Assembly: GCA_018857735.1 (NCBI GenBank)
Contig: JABMCL010000313.1
Location: 178,501-242,500, forward strand
Length of the DNA: 64,000 nucleotides
Direction: 5' to 3'
Origin: Alviniconcha marisindica
Lineage: Eukaryota > Mollusca > Gastropoda > Provannidae
A program made the translations under genes and the position numbers. How positions within the stretch are numbered: position 1 is the stretch's first letter; each line of letters opens with the position of its first letter. The notes below the pieces were generated by a model, which was not told the DNA's origin, did not search any database, and saw only the letters and a list, made by a program, of their open reading frames with translations. Positions 39,651 through 52,609 of this stretch are shown in pieces.

Positions 39651-41815
39651 GTTTGACGTCTGAATCTTGTTCACCGATTTTGTCTTTATTTTGTATTTAT
39701 GCAATGCATTTGGTCGATTAAAAAAAAAAATCATTACAGTTTAAATTTTTTGATTTTATTTTGAGGGTCATTATTGCTGTCCATTTCAGATTACCCACGC
39801 ACTGTATTAAATTTTGTTGTAAGCCAAGCCCCCCCGGTTACTGGAAAACGTATGCAACTTAAATCACATTACATCGTGTCTTTCACGCTCATAATTCATT
39901 CTTTTATGTTGGAGTCTATGTTTACTTCCAGTGTAATAAACTAAACTAAAACATCAGTGACCTGATTACTTACACTTTACGAGAAAACTGTCCGCGAATT
40001 GTTTAGAAGGTTCAGTTACGTCTGATGTCTCTGCTTAATGGTGCTAGTAATCGTCTTGCTGAAAGGACGTTGTAAAACATCGTTCAACCTTCCAGCCATT
40101 AATGGGACTCCAAAAGAGCAAAAGATCAGGATTCCACCATCGGCCTTCTCCCCCACTTCCATCCCTTTTCTCTTGGAGTAGACTAACCACTGGAGTTTAT
40201 AAATTGTTAGTACTGTTGGCGCACTTGAGTATGTGATATTGTAGTTTGTTGAACAGGCATAATATATGAATGAACACTGTTACAAAGGGGGCTTCAACCA
40301 ATGCCATCGAGTGCTGATCAAGATGCTTTAAAAGTAATGGAAGGGAGAGTATGGGGAGTTGCCGTCGCTCGTCAGCTCAGTGTTCAACTCTTATCGTATA
40401 CAGTCTCTCTGGCGGAGACGAAGTTCAACCCCACCCAACGGGGGGGGGGGGGGGGGGGGGGGGGGTCGAGAGATGGCTGTCTCCACTTCTTGAAGTGTTG
40501 GCTGGGAGTGGGATCGCCACGTAAACTAGTAGACTAGTAGAAAGCTACTAGTACTATCAATCGATACACCACCGAGAGATAGGGCGAGCACAGACAGTTT
40601 CGGACTACACAGCAGCCGCCTTTTCTTTTATCGTCTCGTGTGTGTGGACTACGTACCCCCTCCCTCTCTCTCGCTCGCTGTATGTCTCTCGTCTCCACCC
40701 AACACATTGACTGGACAGCCACATGTCCTTCGTCACATCCTTTTCCATCATCTCATTTGGACGGTCTGGCAAAGCGGTCTACGTGGTGCATAAATGGATG
40801 ACAACTGAACGAAACACTTTTAAACACACATAGGTCGGTCAGAAATCTAAAAACATTAATGTATGATTTAGGAGGGGGGGGGGGGGGGGGGGGGGGAGTA
40901 ACATGTTCTGAACGTTTCAATTTCCGATTTATTTGACGGTTTACGTTGGAGGCCTTGCGAACATAACACTAATGTACGTCTAGCACAGGGAGGCGGGAAC
41001 ACGCACACGCACACACCAAACAAAATGAAGTAACAGAGAAAAGATTTTCTCTCTCTCTCTCGGATAGCAATGAAAGGGGGAAAGGTAAGGAGCTGGTGGG
41101 TGGTATAAGGGGAAAAGTATGGAGTTCAAAATATCCCGCCTTTAAAAAAAAAGGGGGGGGGGGGGGAGTGTCTTCAAGATGACGACGCAATGATGGCGAT
41201 GCATTCTGGGAGGCGGCTTGGGCTCGTTTATGTTAAAGAGATACTTGTGAGACAATCGCGAGAGCCCATTGATGTCTTGAGGGATGTTTAAAGGAGCATT
41301 TAGTGGCCAATGCCAGAAGCCGGAGACGTGGTAATGGAGTATGGCGCTAGTCAAGGGTTGCAAAGCCTCCACGACCCTCCACTCCACGATGGCAACGTCG
41401 AACAATTTATCGAACAGATTCTTCCAAAGTTTTTTTTGCCCCTTCCCTTTTTCTCTCTTCGCTCCCTTCCCTTGGCTGGAAATCCATCCGGCTGTATGCA
41501 CGCCCATGGCTTGGTGCGTAAGGGAGGAGGATTAGTTGATTTGACCCCCGCTTGATCTGATTTTGTCCCAGTGTCTGAGAGTGGCGCTTGTCCGGATACC
41601 GCCAATCCAACATTTGGCCCAAGACTCTCCATCACGCTCGGTGCAACGTACCCACCACTATGCGTTGCTTGCTTCGGGAGAATGCAGTGTTGAGTTGATG
41701 GGTAACAACATGCATGGCTCTTATGCATGTACAAATAGTGATCAGATGCTCAAATCAGCCTCACCCGACCACCGCTTTTCTTCTTCTTCCTTTTTTCTTC
41801 TACCCCCCCCCCAAA

Positions 41816-41862
<47 letters not shown>

Positions 41863-43229
41863 CACCCTTTAACCTCTCGTTCGTAATTTTTTTCTCTCAA
41901 GTAAATACAAGAGGATGTAATCAATGTTTAGTATTGGTCGATCAACCGACCGTTTATGGTTTTAAAAAAAGAAAGAAAAACGTTTGTTGTCAAAAACCTT
42001 AATCGACACGAGGGGTTTTCCTAGGACACTATCATTTTTTGCACATAAGCGATGATCCCTGTTAAATGTTTTCCTTTGATGCCAGTTCCATTGACCTTGA
42101 ACTTCATGTCGATAACTGATATGGAAACCCCCGATTGCTGCAGGTGATGGCGCAGCCTGTAGCCGGTCATTTGCTCTGATCTTGAAAGCAAACTGTAGGG
42201 GTCGGGGGTCGGATCTGTCTGTCATTGGCCTTGGTTTATTTCAACATCACAACAGCATCTGAAACGTGAAATTAAAAGAATAGCTTGCTCTTTAATTCTT
42301 GTGCGAGCGAGTTTAATATTTGTAGGTCAGTAAACGTAGGTGTGAAGGAGAACTTTCGTTTAACATTGTGATTACAATGATAGTTTTGTTTACTTACATG
42401 TTAAGAGAGAATTATTGTTTCAATGCCCATCTCATTCTTCTTCACCACGGATTGATTAACTTGCCTTATCAGTGTACGCCCCTATATTTGCTCTGCAGAA
42501 ACAGGACAACTACTCTTTAATGTTTCAAAAGTGAGGCAACCTCTGCACGAAACGGCTTGGGCAGAAGTCCTTTGCCTCTGTTAAAAACTCTGACTTGCAC
42601 TCCATTTTGAGCTAGCAGTTGGTGTCTTTTGCTTTAACAGGCAACTTTATTATCTACAGGATTAAAGCACCCCATGCTTTCTGTGCTTCCTATCGTTACA
42701 TCATCCAGCAGTAATTTAAGCGCCTTCATATGGTGAACCCAGAGCAGTTAATAGTTCTAGCTTTAGAGCCTGTAGTAGGTCAGATTCCCCCCCACCCCCC
42801 TCCCCCCATCCCCAATTTCGACCTTCTTGGCCACCTTCTCACCGTCGTTTCTTTGAGTTAGGTGTTACTCACACAAGCACCCATGTAAGCTGGCGGAATA
42901 AACTAGGTGAGTACCCAGCTCGTGTCACATGCGGTTGATACGGGTCCCGTGTTGAGAACCTGCGGAACATAAATAGGCTCCAAACTGTGCGTTTTTCAAC
43001 AGCAGGTTAGCGTTTATAACTGTGGAGTAGGGACGGGTCTTCCCCGAGACTTTGTCGCATTTTACGTGTGTATGAAGAATGTTCTTTTCGTACCTAGTAT
43101 TTATATTCTTTTTCTGTGCTCATCGAAGGGCCACGAATGATGTGCGATAGATGGACTGTCTCTGGCTCTAGTGGTTATAAGTTTGGACTTTTTGTGTTGT
43201 TCGATAGGGGAGAGTAACTATTCTGACTT
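39651..43229 (+). other. Intron, no gene recognised
   Basis: Contains poly-G runs at 40441-40465 and 40874-40896, a G16 run near 41153-41167, and an (AC)n at 41819-41861. The frame 41142-41507 (minus, 121 codons) has no recognisable domain and overlaps the poly-G, so it is not called. Confidence 0.4.
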
Positions 43230-43400
43230 GTGGGATTTCCCACGTTGTGTTTGTGACTGAGTTTGTAGATTTCACTTTGTCGCTTTATATTTGAGAAGAG
43301 TATAAATGTGTATTGACTTACGGTGGCGTTTATCCAGCCTGATAGTTACCCTGTACTGTTGACCGAGACGTTAAAATCCAAGGACCAGCTATCGTTACAC
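43230..43400 (+). repeat. Composite repeat, 3'-end copy E (5'-truncated, diverged)
   Basis: GAGAAGAGTATAAATGTG, then TATTGACTTACG, CCTGTACTGTTGACCGAGAC and GTTAAAATCCAAGGAC match the last 150 bp of copies B-D. Retention of the 3' end with loss of the 5' part is typical of retroposition. Confidence 0.5.
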
Positions 43401-43496
43401 CAGTCGATTTTTGTATGGGTACGTTTAAATATGACGAAAACATACAATGGAATGCTGCAGTGTTATTTGAGATAGTCCAGGGAGACAGAACAGCAA

Positions 43497-43530
<34 letters not shown>

Positions 43531-44256
43531 TCATCTATATATATTATTTTTTTTAGAGCTAATATTCACGTTCACCGGAGCGGAATTCCCCGAAGCGAAA
43601 GGCAGCCTGTCCCTTCCCTAATATGCCAGTTAGGAAATTATCCGGTAGATCAACCGGGCCCCTAAGTATATTGCAGGCAGCCAACCTGCCCCTATGTACG
43701 TATGTCCATATAAGGTATGGTTGGACAAATCCACACAAATAATGAAGTGCAGATGCGGCTATGTTGCCCCGGCCTCACCGATCTTTAGCCTCTCCAGGGA
43801 TACCCTTAAAAGGATTATTATTAATAATTCGGGCGGTATTACCCTGGTCTGGCAGTAATACGCTGCCAGCCTTTGGATCGGCGCGGTGCCCGCTGTCCCC
43901 CGTGCCTGATAAATTCCCTCGTTTTATCAAATATGAATTTGCAGCAAGTCGAGGTGGAAGATATGGGCAATGTCGAACGGTAGTGGTAGGACCTAAGGTG
44001 ACAACGTCGGTCCCTCTTCAGCCTTCCCGGCTCTGAAGTCTTGTTAGTTCCGTTTTGGGTCTTCCCCGAGATAGTTTGCAGTGTATACTATAGCACATAG
44101 ATGTGAAAAGTATATCGAAGCCAGGTCGAATGGAAGTGTCTGGACCAAAGATGGCAACAGCTGTTATCACCCCCCCCGCCCCCCCCCCCCCCCGTCCCCT
44201 CCGCACACGTGTTAACTCGCGTTTTTGTGACATTCAGCCCCCAACCCGTCCTCCGT

Positions 44257-44260
<4 letters not shown>

Positions 44261-44345
<85 letters not shown>
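44261..44345. repeat. (TC)n microsatellite, about 85 bp
   Basis: Long uninterrupted TC tract, pyrimidine on the sense strand of TIA1. Confidence 0.95.
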
Positions 44346-44347
<2 letters not shown>

Positions 44348-47300
44348 ATTGCGTGTCATATTCTCCGCGTGCGTGAGTAACAATCGATGTTTTTTGTTTG
44401 TGGGTATTATGGTACGGGACGGGCACATAAAACCAATGTTGTGTGACTGCGCCACCAGTGTTGTGGAAGAGCGTGAATGCCGGTGGTGTGGATGGCCCCA
44501 AACGAACAGTTCAGGGCGCCAGTGCCTGCTGGGGGTGTCTTGATGTGCCACCAGAGTCGGTCCGTGGACTGGTCGCGACGGCACCTTGAAGACTGCTCTA
44601 ACGGCACTCTTGAGGACCGCCCAGTGGCTTCTGTCACGCTGCATCCAGACCCCCCCCCACACACACACACACACACCTCTTTCCCCCGCCCACTCCCTTT
44701 TCTGTTGTTGTAAATCCTCGTTCAGTGCTCGTAGCTTCATACACTAGTCTCGTTTTAAATGTTATAATCCTCTCTTCTGTTTTGTTTCATATTTTGTCTC
44801 AGTGCGCCCCCCCCCCTCCCTTTCTTCTATCTCCCCCTTTCCTAGTATTCCGACTCTCTCTCGTTTTCCCCTCACGCCTCTCTTTGTTCTTTCCTTCGCT
44901 TTCCTTTTTATACCCAGTTCTTTCTCAGAATTTGACACCAAGTCAGCTTTTTGCGAAGGTCTCGGAAATGAAGGAGAAGGGGTTGATCAACTCGAATCTC
45001 ATTGCTTTTGTGGAAACGAAATCCTCCCCCCCCCGTCTCTGTTTTGCACGCGCGCTCCCCCTCTATCTCGCTCCGTAGCCAGTTACACTTGGTCCTCTGC
45101 CGTGCGTATGCAGCGGCCTTTTCACAACGTCTGTTTGCTTGTTGGAACAAAAAGCCTTTTTGGCTTCGATAAAAGAATCAAAACAACAACAAACAAAAAT
45201 GTTGCAATAAAACACGCTGTCGCCCGCGTAAACAAGCAAACCAGCTTCTCATTAGATGCCTGTAGCCAAAACATACCGCGATTTTTTCGGAGTGCTTTTG
45301 GCATATATACAGCAGATCGGGATACAAGACGTTTAAGTAGTGTGGCTATTGAGGGGTAGAAGTAGAGCGAAGCCGTCTGAGTGTTATAATAGAAGCATGC
45401 CCCCCCCGCCCCCTCCGTGTCGTTGGTAGAACAGGTAGAAGTGAATCATTTGGACACATATTTCACCCTGTTGTTATGGACTTTGCTTGAAAGAAGAAAG
45501 CATCCCCCCTTCGCCCCCTCCAGATCAGTAGACATAACGCATTTTTCATTCCTGATTTTCGGTACAAACAAACCGGCGCTCGCTGGGCCGGTTGCACAGG
45601 CTACTTTCTCCTTTCGATGGCCCTCCGGGCAATCTTCTCGCCCTGTAGCTGGTGGCGTCTCCAGTCCGTATACGGTCAGGCCTTGCCTTTTGGCGCTAGC
45701 GACCTCGCTCATTGATTAGGAAATAGAAGTGTATTGAATTAAGCTCATAGACAATCAGCAGGGTCTGTTTGCCGGCCTTTCGATACCCAGCTTCCCGATG
45801 TTCAGTGTTTCTTTTGACGTGCGAGATCGATAGCCCAGTGTCTGTGTGTGTTGGTGCGTGCGCGCGCCTGTGTGTGTTTTTCACATTCGGGTTTATGTCT
45901 TTGTACAAAATGTTTCAGCTTCTTGTTTCTGTGGCCTTCTTTGTGAACAAGGTTTAATTGATTTTTTGCCCTATTTCAAAGCAATGTAATGTACATGTAC
46001 AGGCTTGTACACAAAAGAATGAAAGCATCTTTATTCCTACCAATAATTCTTCTTCTTCTTAAAAACAAAACAAAACTGGTGCTGTTTTTGTAGTAGTCCA
46101 GTAGTAAGTACCCTTGCACTAGTACCCTTCCCATGTGGTTTTATTTAGGTCGCCTCCCCAGGCTGGAAAGGCAACGGCAGCAGATTTGCACTAGCCAGAC
46201 TTCAATCAGTCGCAAACGTTGACGGAATTTCTAAAGAATCTCGCCGGTTTTTTTCCGGATGTCCTTAAATTGTGCTTGGGATGAAAATTATATTTCGTAA
46301 AATACAAGTGTTAGTGCCATGAGCTAAGTGTATTCACGCTCTGTGCCTGCATGATTACTAAGCCCACAGCCGCTCAAGAAGACTGGAAATCGAACTAGCC
46401 AGCTTCTACTTGCCAGGAAGTCTAAGTAGATTTAAGCTACCACCTTCTTCATTAATTTTGATTTCCTTGTTGTAGTCGAACTTGCAAATGTGTAGTAACT
46501 CGATTTGTTTGAGCACAGCAGAATGGGGCGACGCTGCAATCAGCTTCAGCAAGTAGTGCCAGCCATGTGCCCACTCTTCTTTTGGGAAACAGGCTGTCGT
46601 GTCACCCACTCTAGTCGCCAGGTCCGCCATGTTCTTTACAATTGTGAACTGCAAGTATGTGTAGAATGTGGATCGCTGTGGCCCATTCCTTATTTACTTA
46701 CTGGTTGGTACTGACCAAACCCAAGACTTCTCCTTCATTAAAAAATATGTATTATTATATATAAACCTGCACCGTTTCTTCCCCCCGTCGTCATGCACCC
46801 ATGCGCCCACACTTATAATTGATTTAGGTTATAAAAAAACAGCAACCAACAACACTTTTTAGGTGTTAAAAAAAGAGAGAGTATATTGTGTAGTCTTAGC
46901 TTCTGACATTATTCGGGTATATCGGATAGAGAGAGAGAGATGGGGGGATTGCAAGTAGTTGATTGTTCAGGTATTATATTTAGGTCTGGAAGACCTTAAA
47001 CAGAGTTAGACCAGAAGGAGAATGGGGGACAAAACTAAAGAGAAGGCCTACTCCTTTGATAAAGAGAATGTTGGGTGCATCAATCCCTTTCGGAGGCAAA
47101 TCAGTTTCTAGCACACCAAACATATGTAGTCGATTTATATACGAAAACCTAGGACAACGCGCTTCGGTGAGCAAACGGCGCATAGTGACCAGTCCGTGTA
47201 GGATGTGTTTGGGCCACTGAGCTGGTGTGGCGAAGGAAGTTAGCCAGTTAAGTGGGGGACTTTGTTCCCTCCAGACGACAAACTGGATATGTCCAGCTCT

Positions 47301-48780
47301 GTTCTGGAAATGTGGCTTTTTGCCCCGAGTGGTCAGTCCTAAAACTGGCCGTTCTGTAGTCGCTAACAATTTGCATGGACTCTGCCGCTTTTGCTGGGCC
47401 GGCGTCTACGACATTTGCATCTTCAATTGGTTTCCATTGGCTTTGATGTTTTTCCCGTTCCTCAGCATTGACTTGTCTGATTGCTGTTGACCTCGCCTCT
47501 GTGTACTTTTGTCGTCTTGGGACTTGGCTCCTTACTTTCAAACGTTGAATCGAAACAGGATTTTTACTCAGCCGAGGAAACCCAGAACCGGATTTTCTCC
47601 AGAATAGAGAAAGATGCGTGGCTCGTGTCTTTTACCTTCTGTACAACACTGTTGCTTCATGTGTCGAGGGCGTTCTGTTGGATTCGTGGTTTAAGCCAGG
47701 CAAGAAAAGCAGCGGAGTTGTTCATAATTTTTTGTTTCTCGTCCGGTATGCTTTAGTTTTCAAATTGGGTCATGTCAGTCTTTATCCATACTGCAGTGGA
47801 ACAATGGCGTTAATGACCAAGGCAGGGAATAACATGAAAACTTTTGCGCGACGGATTAATGCTACACTAAATCTCAATCGCAATAAAGTGTGTACTCCTT
47901 TCTTGATGTACTCCGAGCTGTGTGGAATAAAGTTGCAAGCAAACTGTGCAGGGCACCCGGTGTAGACTGCTCTGGTTGCTGCCTCGTGCTTCCTGTGTAT
48001 GTAAGATCCTGGTTTTGTTACGTGCACAGATACACAACACGGTCTTGGCGTGTATGAGCTGTTGGAAGCTAGGCGAGTGATGTGTCAATGTTTGGCCCGC
48101 AAAATGCAACGTGGACCACAAAGAAAAGGATAATTGAAAACAAACACCGTACCAATGACATGCCACCGATCAATGCCCATACCTCTATAGTGTGTTTTCC
48201 ATTGTGTTGGCATTGACGAAGAAACATGCGTCGCCACCCCACATCCCTCCCACCTACCCGCCTCTTTTCTTCCATCCACCTCTGTGTTTTCAGGGCCGCG
48301 TGTTCTCTGTGTGGTAAACAAACAACGGCCCGTGTTGCGATGGTTTTCTCTGAGTTTGCTGACGGTAAAAGTGGTTTGATTTCAAAATAAACGATCGATA
48401 AGGAACAAACGGTTGTTAGAAAAATTTCTCGCACAACACGTTATCCCTTTTAACTTTGCTCGTAAACTTTGGCGTGCAGTTTTTCATTCGGCGGAAGACG
48501 CTCGTGATCACGGGGAAATAGGGCATACATAATACTACGAGAATGGAGTAACATCTAGTGGTGTGTTTCTGCTGATGTTCGGTGGCTTTTTGTGTTTTTC
48601 TCCTTCTGTAACAAAATCAACGTCATGATTCTAGGAGATGGTGACATGTAGAATTGCATCTACATAACAACGTAGAATCACATAATTTAAATTATTTTTG
48701 TCATTCAAACTTCTGCCCAAACAGGACACTTTTCATTTCTATTTGGAATTCATAGTGACCTTAAAATTGATCGAATGCGC

Positions 48781-48781
48781 T

Positions 48782-48840
<59 letters not shown>

Positions 48841-48858
48841 CTCTCTCTCTCTCTCTCA
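48781..48858. repeat. (TC)n microsatellite, interrupted
   Basis: TC tract with CCTC interruptions near 48789 and 48840, ending in a short (AC)n. Confidence 0.9.
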
Positions 48859-49985
48859 CACACACAATTGGCTTATGGTGGCACACCGAGCTGTTTGAAA
48901 CTCTTGGTTTTATCTTAGTGCATACTAGTCGACTAACCATACTGATCACTTGGCCCAATTTTCTCCCGCGGCATTTGTCATAGACCAGGAGGCATACGTC
49001 ATCAGTGCAAATGGCGGCATCAGTGGTGACCACAGACGCGGCTTAGATAGGACACAACTGAAATAAAGAATTTGGTGTGTTAATTTGCTGATGTGTTTGA
49101 CAGTAATCTTGACCAAGGCCGATCTGTTTTCCTAGTAATGTGAAGATCGGACCACATGATTTTGAGAGATAACTTGCTAGAGAGAGAGAGATGCATGTAC
49201 ACCGCGCTATTGTCGCGATCTGAAATTCTGCCATACTGGTGTACTGATCTGGACACAACAACAAGAAAAGAAGAAGATGGGGAAAGGAAAGAAAAGAAAA
49301 AAAGAAAGAAAAGGGGTGGGGTGGAGGGTGGGATGGAAAGGAAGATCGAAACAAACTGTTTAACAGAAACAGTTCATTTTACATTTAAGCGTGCTGTTTT
49401 GCGTTGTTTAAAATTCGATGCCGTGGATTTCCGGTATCTTCTTGTCAGACTTTCTGGCCATTACTTCGGCGGAATTGCAAGACCATTTATTCTGTGCCCC
49501 TTCATTATCGACCACGCGCGTTGTGTTGGTGTACCTTGGGGGTGGCGATAGAGATGAGCGGGATAAGAAGGTGGTGCAATGTAGAGGTCCCATTCCACAC
49601 AGATATGGCTGGAGATGGAGGGATGACTTAGGGGGACAGCGCTGCTACTTGCCACCAGGCCTGCCACAGGGGCTGATCCTCAGGAGGGATGTTGGGCGTC
49701 GTTGCCATGGTGCTGTCGTTACGCCAGCTCCTTTGGGGACTCCCCCTGAATGCCGGCATCGCTTACCACTGCCAGCGCTACTGTTTTGGCGTTGGGCTCT
49801 GTGTCTGCGATATTGCTGTATTGCAGAGCTAGACGGTGGAATGAGGGAATGGCGTGATTTTTGATTTCCAGAATTCCGGGTTTATTACTCCGTGCAGCTA
49901 AGAATGAGAAAAAGTTGGACCTTTTTTTTTGCAGTGAAGGGAGTGTGAAGCAGTTACCGCATCCGGCCTGTACTGGCTTGGTGTG

Positions 49986-50114
49986 TGTGTGCTTTTTGTG
50001 AGGGGGGGGCTGCATATGGAATACAGCAATATTTTATAACCTAGTGTGTGCTTTTTGTGATGGGGGGGGGAGGGGGGGCTTGCATATGGAATACAGCAAT
50101 ATTTTATAACCTAG
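49986..50114 (+). repeat. Tandem duplication (59 + 70 bp)
   Basis: Both units start TGTGTGCTTTTTGTGA, contain a G-rich run and end GCATATGGAATACAGCAATA + TTTTATAACCTAG. The second is longer only in the G run. The near-identity points to a recent event. Confidence 0.9.
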
Positions 50115-51811
50115 TTCATTCCACGCACATGCATATGGTGCTGGCTGACTGCATTAGTGATGGGAACCGTTATTGCACGCTTCAGCAGATTCTCAATCAG
50201 TGTCGGGGCTCGTTCAGTATGATTTGAAAAAGGGACAGGAAATTAGAAGCAACGTCTGGCAGGGTGCTATCTGTCCGTACTATCAGCAGTTAATAAATCA
50301 ATGATAAACCTGTTACAGGTTCGGTAGCAAGTGCTTTAAAAAAAAAAGTAAAAGAAAAAGAAGCTCCCTCTCTCGTCCGGCACGTGCCTGCCACCAAGCA
50401 AGAGTTGTGCGCGCGCTGTGATGGGCAGTTGCGGGTGGCAATTAGGACCATTGAACTGTTGCTGGCCACCACAATCAGGCCGAAAACGCCAGGGCTTCCT
50501 GTCACAAGTGTTTAGAGCTGATGGATTTCCCCCTCCCAACACTGTAGTCACCAGTATCATTTTCAGGATGCAGTCGACTCTTTATTGATTCTTCGCGCTT
50601 TGGCGGGGTCGCCAAGTGACACCGCTACTTTTTTCTCCGTCAGCATTCGCTGAGTGCCGTCGAGGCGTATCAAATGGAAACTTTCTCCTTTGATATATCG
50701 CCATCTTGTGCTAATTGACAATGTGGCCAGCATATTTTCACTAGCCTCATATTTATTGTAGCTCTTGCTGCATTCTTCCGCTCGGACGTAGAGTCAAGTG
50801 TATGTCTGTTGTCTCTTGATGTAAAGCAATGTGCCGATGAAGGTACTTTATTCTACAAAGTAGACTGAGCAGTCAGCCCAGTTTTCTTTTCCTTGTAGTG
50901 CATGCTTTCCGCTTTCTAAAGGTGCCCGTCTTTTAAACTGAAAAGGGGTCACAAAATCAGTCTAGTAAACCTGAGTTTATTTCTACCCAAAATGTTTTCC
51001 TGTGCACATCATTTATGACCTTGAACATATCGAATGAAGGCAGGCACTGGAAACCCGTTTCCTTGACTGCTCGGGAAGGGGGTGGGGGTGAGAAGGTGAA
51101 TGACGATTTGCGCCTGTGTGTAAAAGTCTTCGGCTTCTGAGCATTGGGGGAAAAAATCGGTTCGTTCAGATCCGCCAGTTTGAAGAGGCGGATGGGCTGC
51201 CATTTAGGACTTGTATTTCTTGGATCAGGCGACACTAGACCTGCTGAGCTTTTTGTGGACTCTTTAGCGTCACTTCGCTCGCACTAGCCCTGTGAAAGAA
51301 CTTGAACCCCATGTGGTCTTTCATGGGAGAGATCGTTCATGCCAGCTGCTTCTAACCGTATTTCGATTCTGTAGGTCTCCAAACCCGGAAGTTGTCTGGC
51401 TACGGTAGCATTTTGCGCCGGAAGACTAGCAGACGGGGGATGATCCGCTTGTTTTTGCATGATGTCATTCAATACAATGGTGGACTGCGTGGTTGGCTGT
51501 AATTTGAGTGAACGTTGAGGAAGTTATGGCTCTGTGTGGGTCAGTCTCTGATAGCTAACTCCGGCGTAAGTAATGCAAGCCTTCAAGCAAGACTATGAAA
51601 GAAGTCTTGGAAATTTGAGTATCCTTCACACATTTTTGTTTTTGTTTTTATTTTATCGAGTTTTATCCTATTTCTAGGCGACGGCTTTGTTCTGTTACGA
51701 ATAGTATCAGAGTCAGTGCGTCTTTTGTTGATTTTTGCTTTTATAGTCTTATTTGACGCTTTTGTCCCCACCACACACACATACTTTACCCCGATTTTGT
51801 CTTTGTTTCAG
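50115..51811 (+). other. TIA1: 3' end of the giant TIA1 intron
   Basis: Ordinary intron sequence; nothing coding recognised. The last 40 bases form a good polypyrimidine tract and acceptor (TTTGTCTTTGTTTCAG). Confidence 0.5.
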
Positions 51812-51869
51812 GAGATGAAGGTCAACTGGGCATCAGCTCCTAGTCTTGCTCCAAAGACTGACACATCCA
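51812..51869 (+). CDS. TIA1: TIA-1/TIAR-like protein, internal exon (RRM1 last strand and linker)
   Basis: A 58-nt exon that starts in phase 0 and ends in phase 1. The acceptor AG ends at 51811 and the donor GTGAGT starts at 51870. It reads EMKVNWASAPSLAPKTDTS plus one base. E-M-K-V-N-W-A is the final beta strand of RRM1 in TIA family proteins and the rest is the RRM1-RRM2 linker. The single trailing base A joins AA of the next exon to give lysine. It can accept either the exon at 5886 or the candidate exon at 25908, since both end in phase 0. Confidence 0.94.
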
Positions 51870-52452
51870 GTGAGTAGAACAATTGCTTTTTGTGCTTTGC
51901 CCACCAGTTTTGAGTGTTGTAAATTTAATGCGACAGTTCCCCACCCCACCCCACCCCGCACCACCCCCTTCCCTCCCTCCTCGCGCTGTATGCACTTTTA
52001 AGCGTTTCTGCCTTCCCCGCCTCCCCTCTGCCGACAAAAAGTGGCGGTTTTGATCGATCCAGTTGTTTATGGAGCGGGCAGATCATGATACAGAGAGAGA
52101 ACTCCACGCACGACAGGCTTTGTTTATTGGCCAATACCGCATCAAACTTTAATCGTTCTTTCTGCTTTTCCGTTCATGATAGAGCGCGCCGAGCGAGTTG
52201 CATGAAATTGGTAGCCGACACAAAAGCGTGGAACAAAGAGACAGTGATGTTTATGGTCTTGTGTATAATTGTGACCTCCATCAGCAGAGACCAGAGATTT
52301 ATTTTGCCTGCTAGGTTTCTAGAAAAAGAAAAAGAAAAAAAAAAGCTACATTTTACGTTTGTCAGAAGTGGGAAGCTGAATGCAGCACAGGTAAATGTAG
52401 CATAATTTCAGAGGTTGTTTTGGTTTCGTTTATGAGAGCAGTGCAACACACG

Positions 52453-52511
<59 letters not shown>

Positions 52512-52572
52512 CCCCCCCCCCTCCCTCCCTCCCTCCCTCCCTCCCTCCCTCTCTCTCTCCCCCCCCCCCCCT
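52453..52572. repeat. TC / CCCT / poly-C tract
   Basis: (TC)n to about 52511, then C10, CCCT repeats (52522-52549), a TC stretch and C12. Pure pyrimidine on the sense strand over about 120 bp. Confidence 0.9.
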
Positions 52573-52609
52573 TCCCCCCTCGCTACCCCGCCCCCTCTCC
52601 CGCTCCCTC

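Larger units (their letters stand above)
43401..49985 (+). other. Intron, no gene recognised
   Basis: Holds a G30 run (43498-43527), C-rich runs near 44168-44194, the TC tract at 44261-44345, the motif GGGTCTTCCCCGAGA at about 44056 (also at 43036), and the TC tract at 48781-48858. Frames such as 44103-44543, 44802-45359 and 49418-49864 are low-complexity or have no domain. Confidence 0.4.

Noticed and set aside
44802..45359. 185-codon plus-strand open frame
   Set aside because: The first third is a C/T-rich low-complexity tract and the rest shows no domain, so I treat it as chance.
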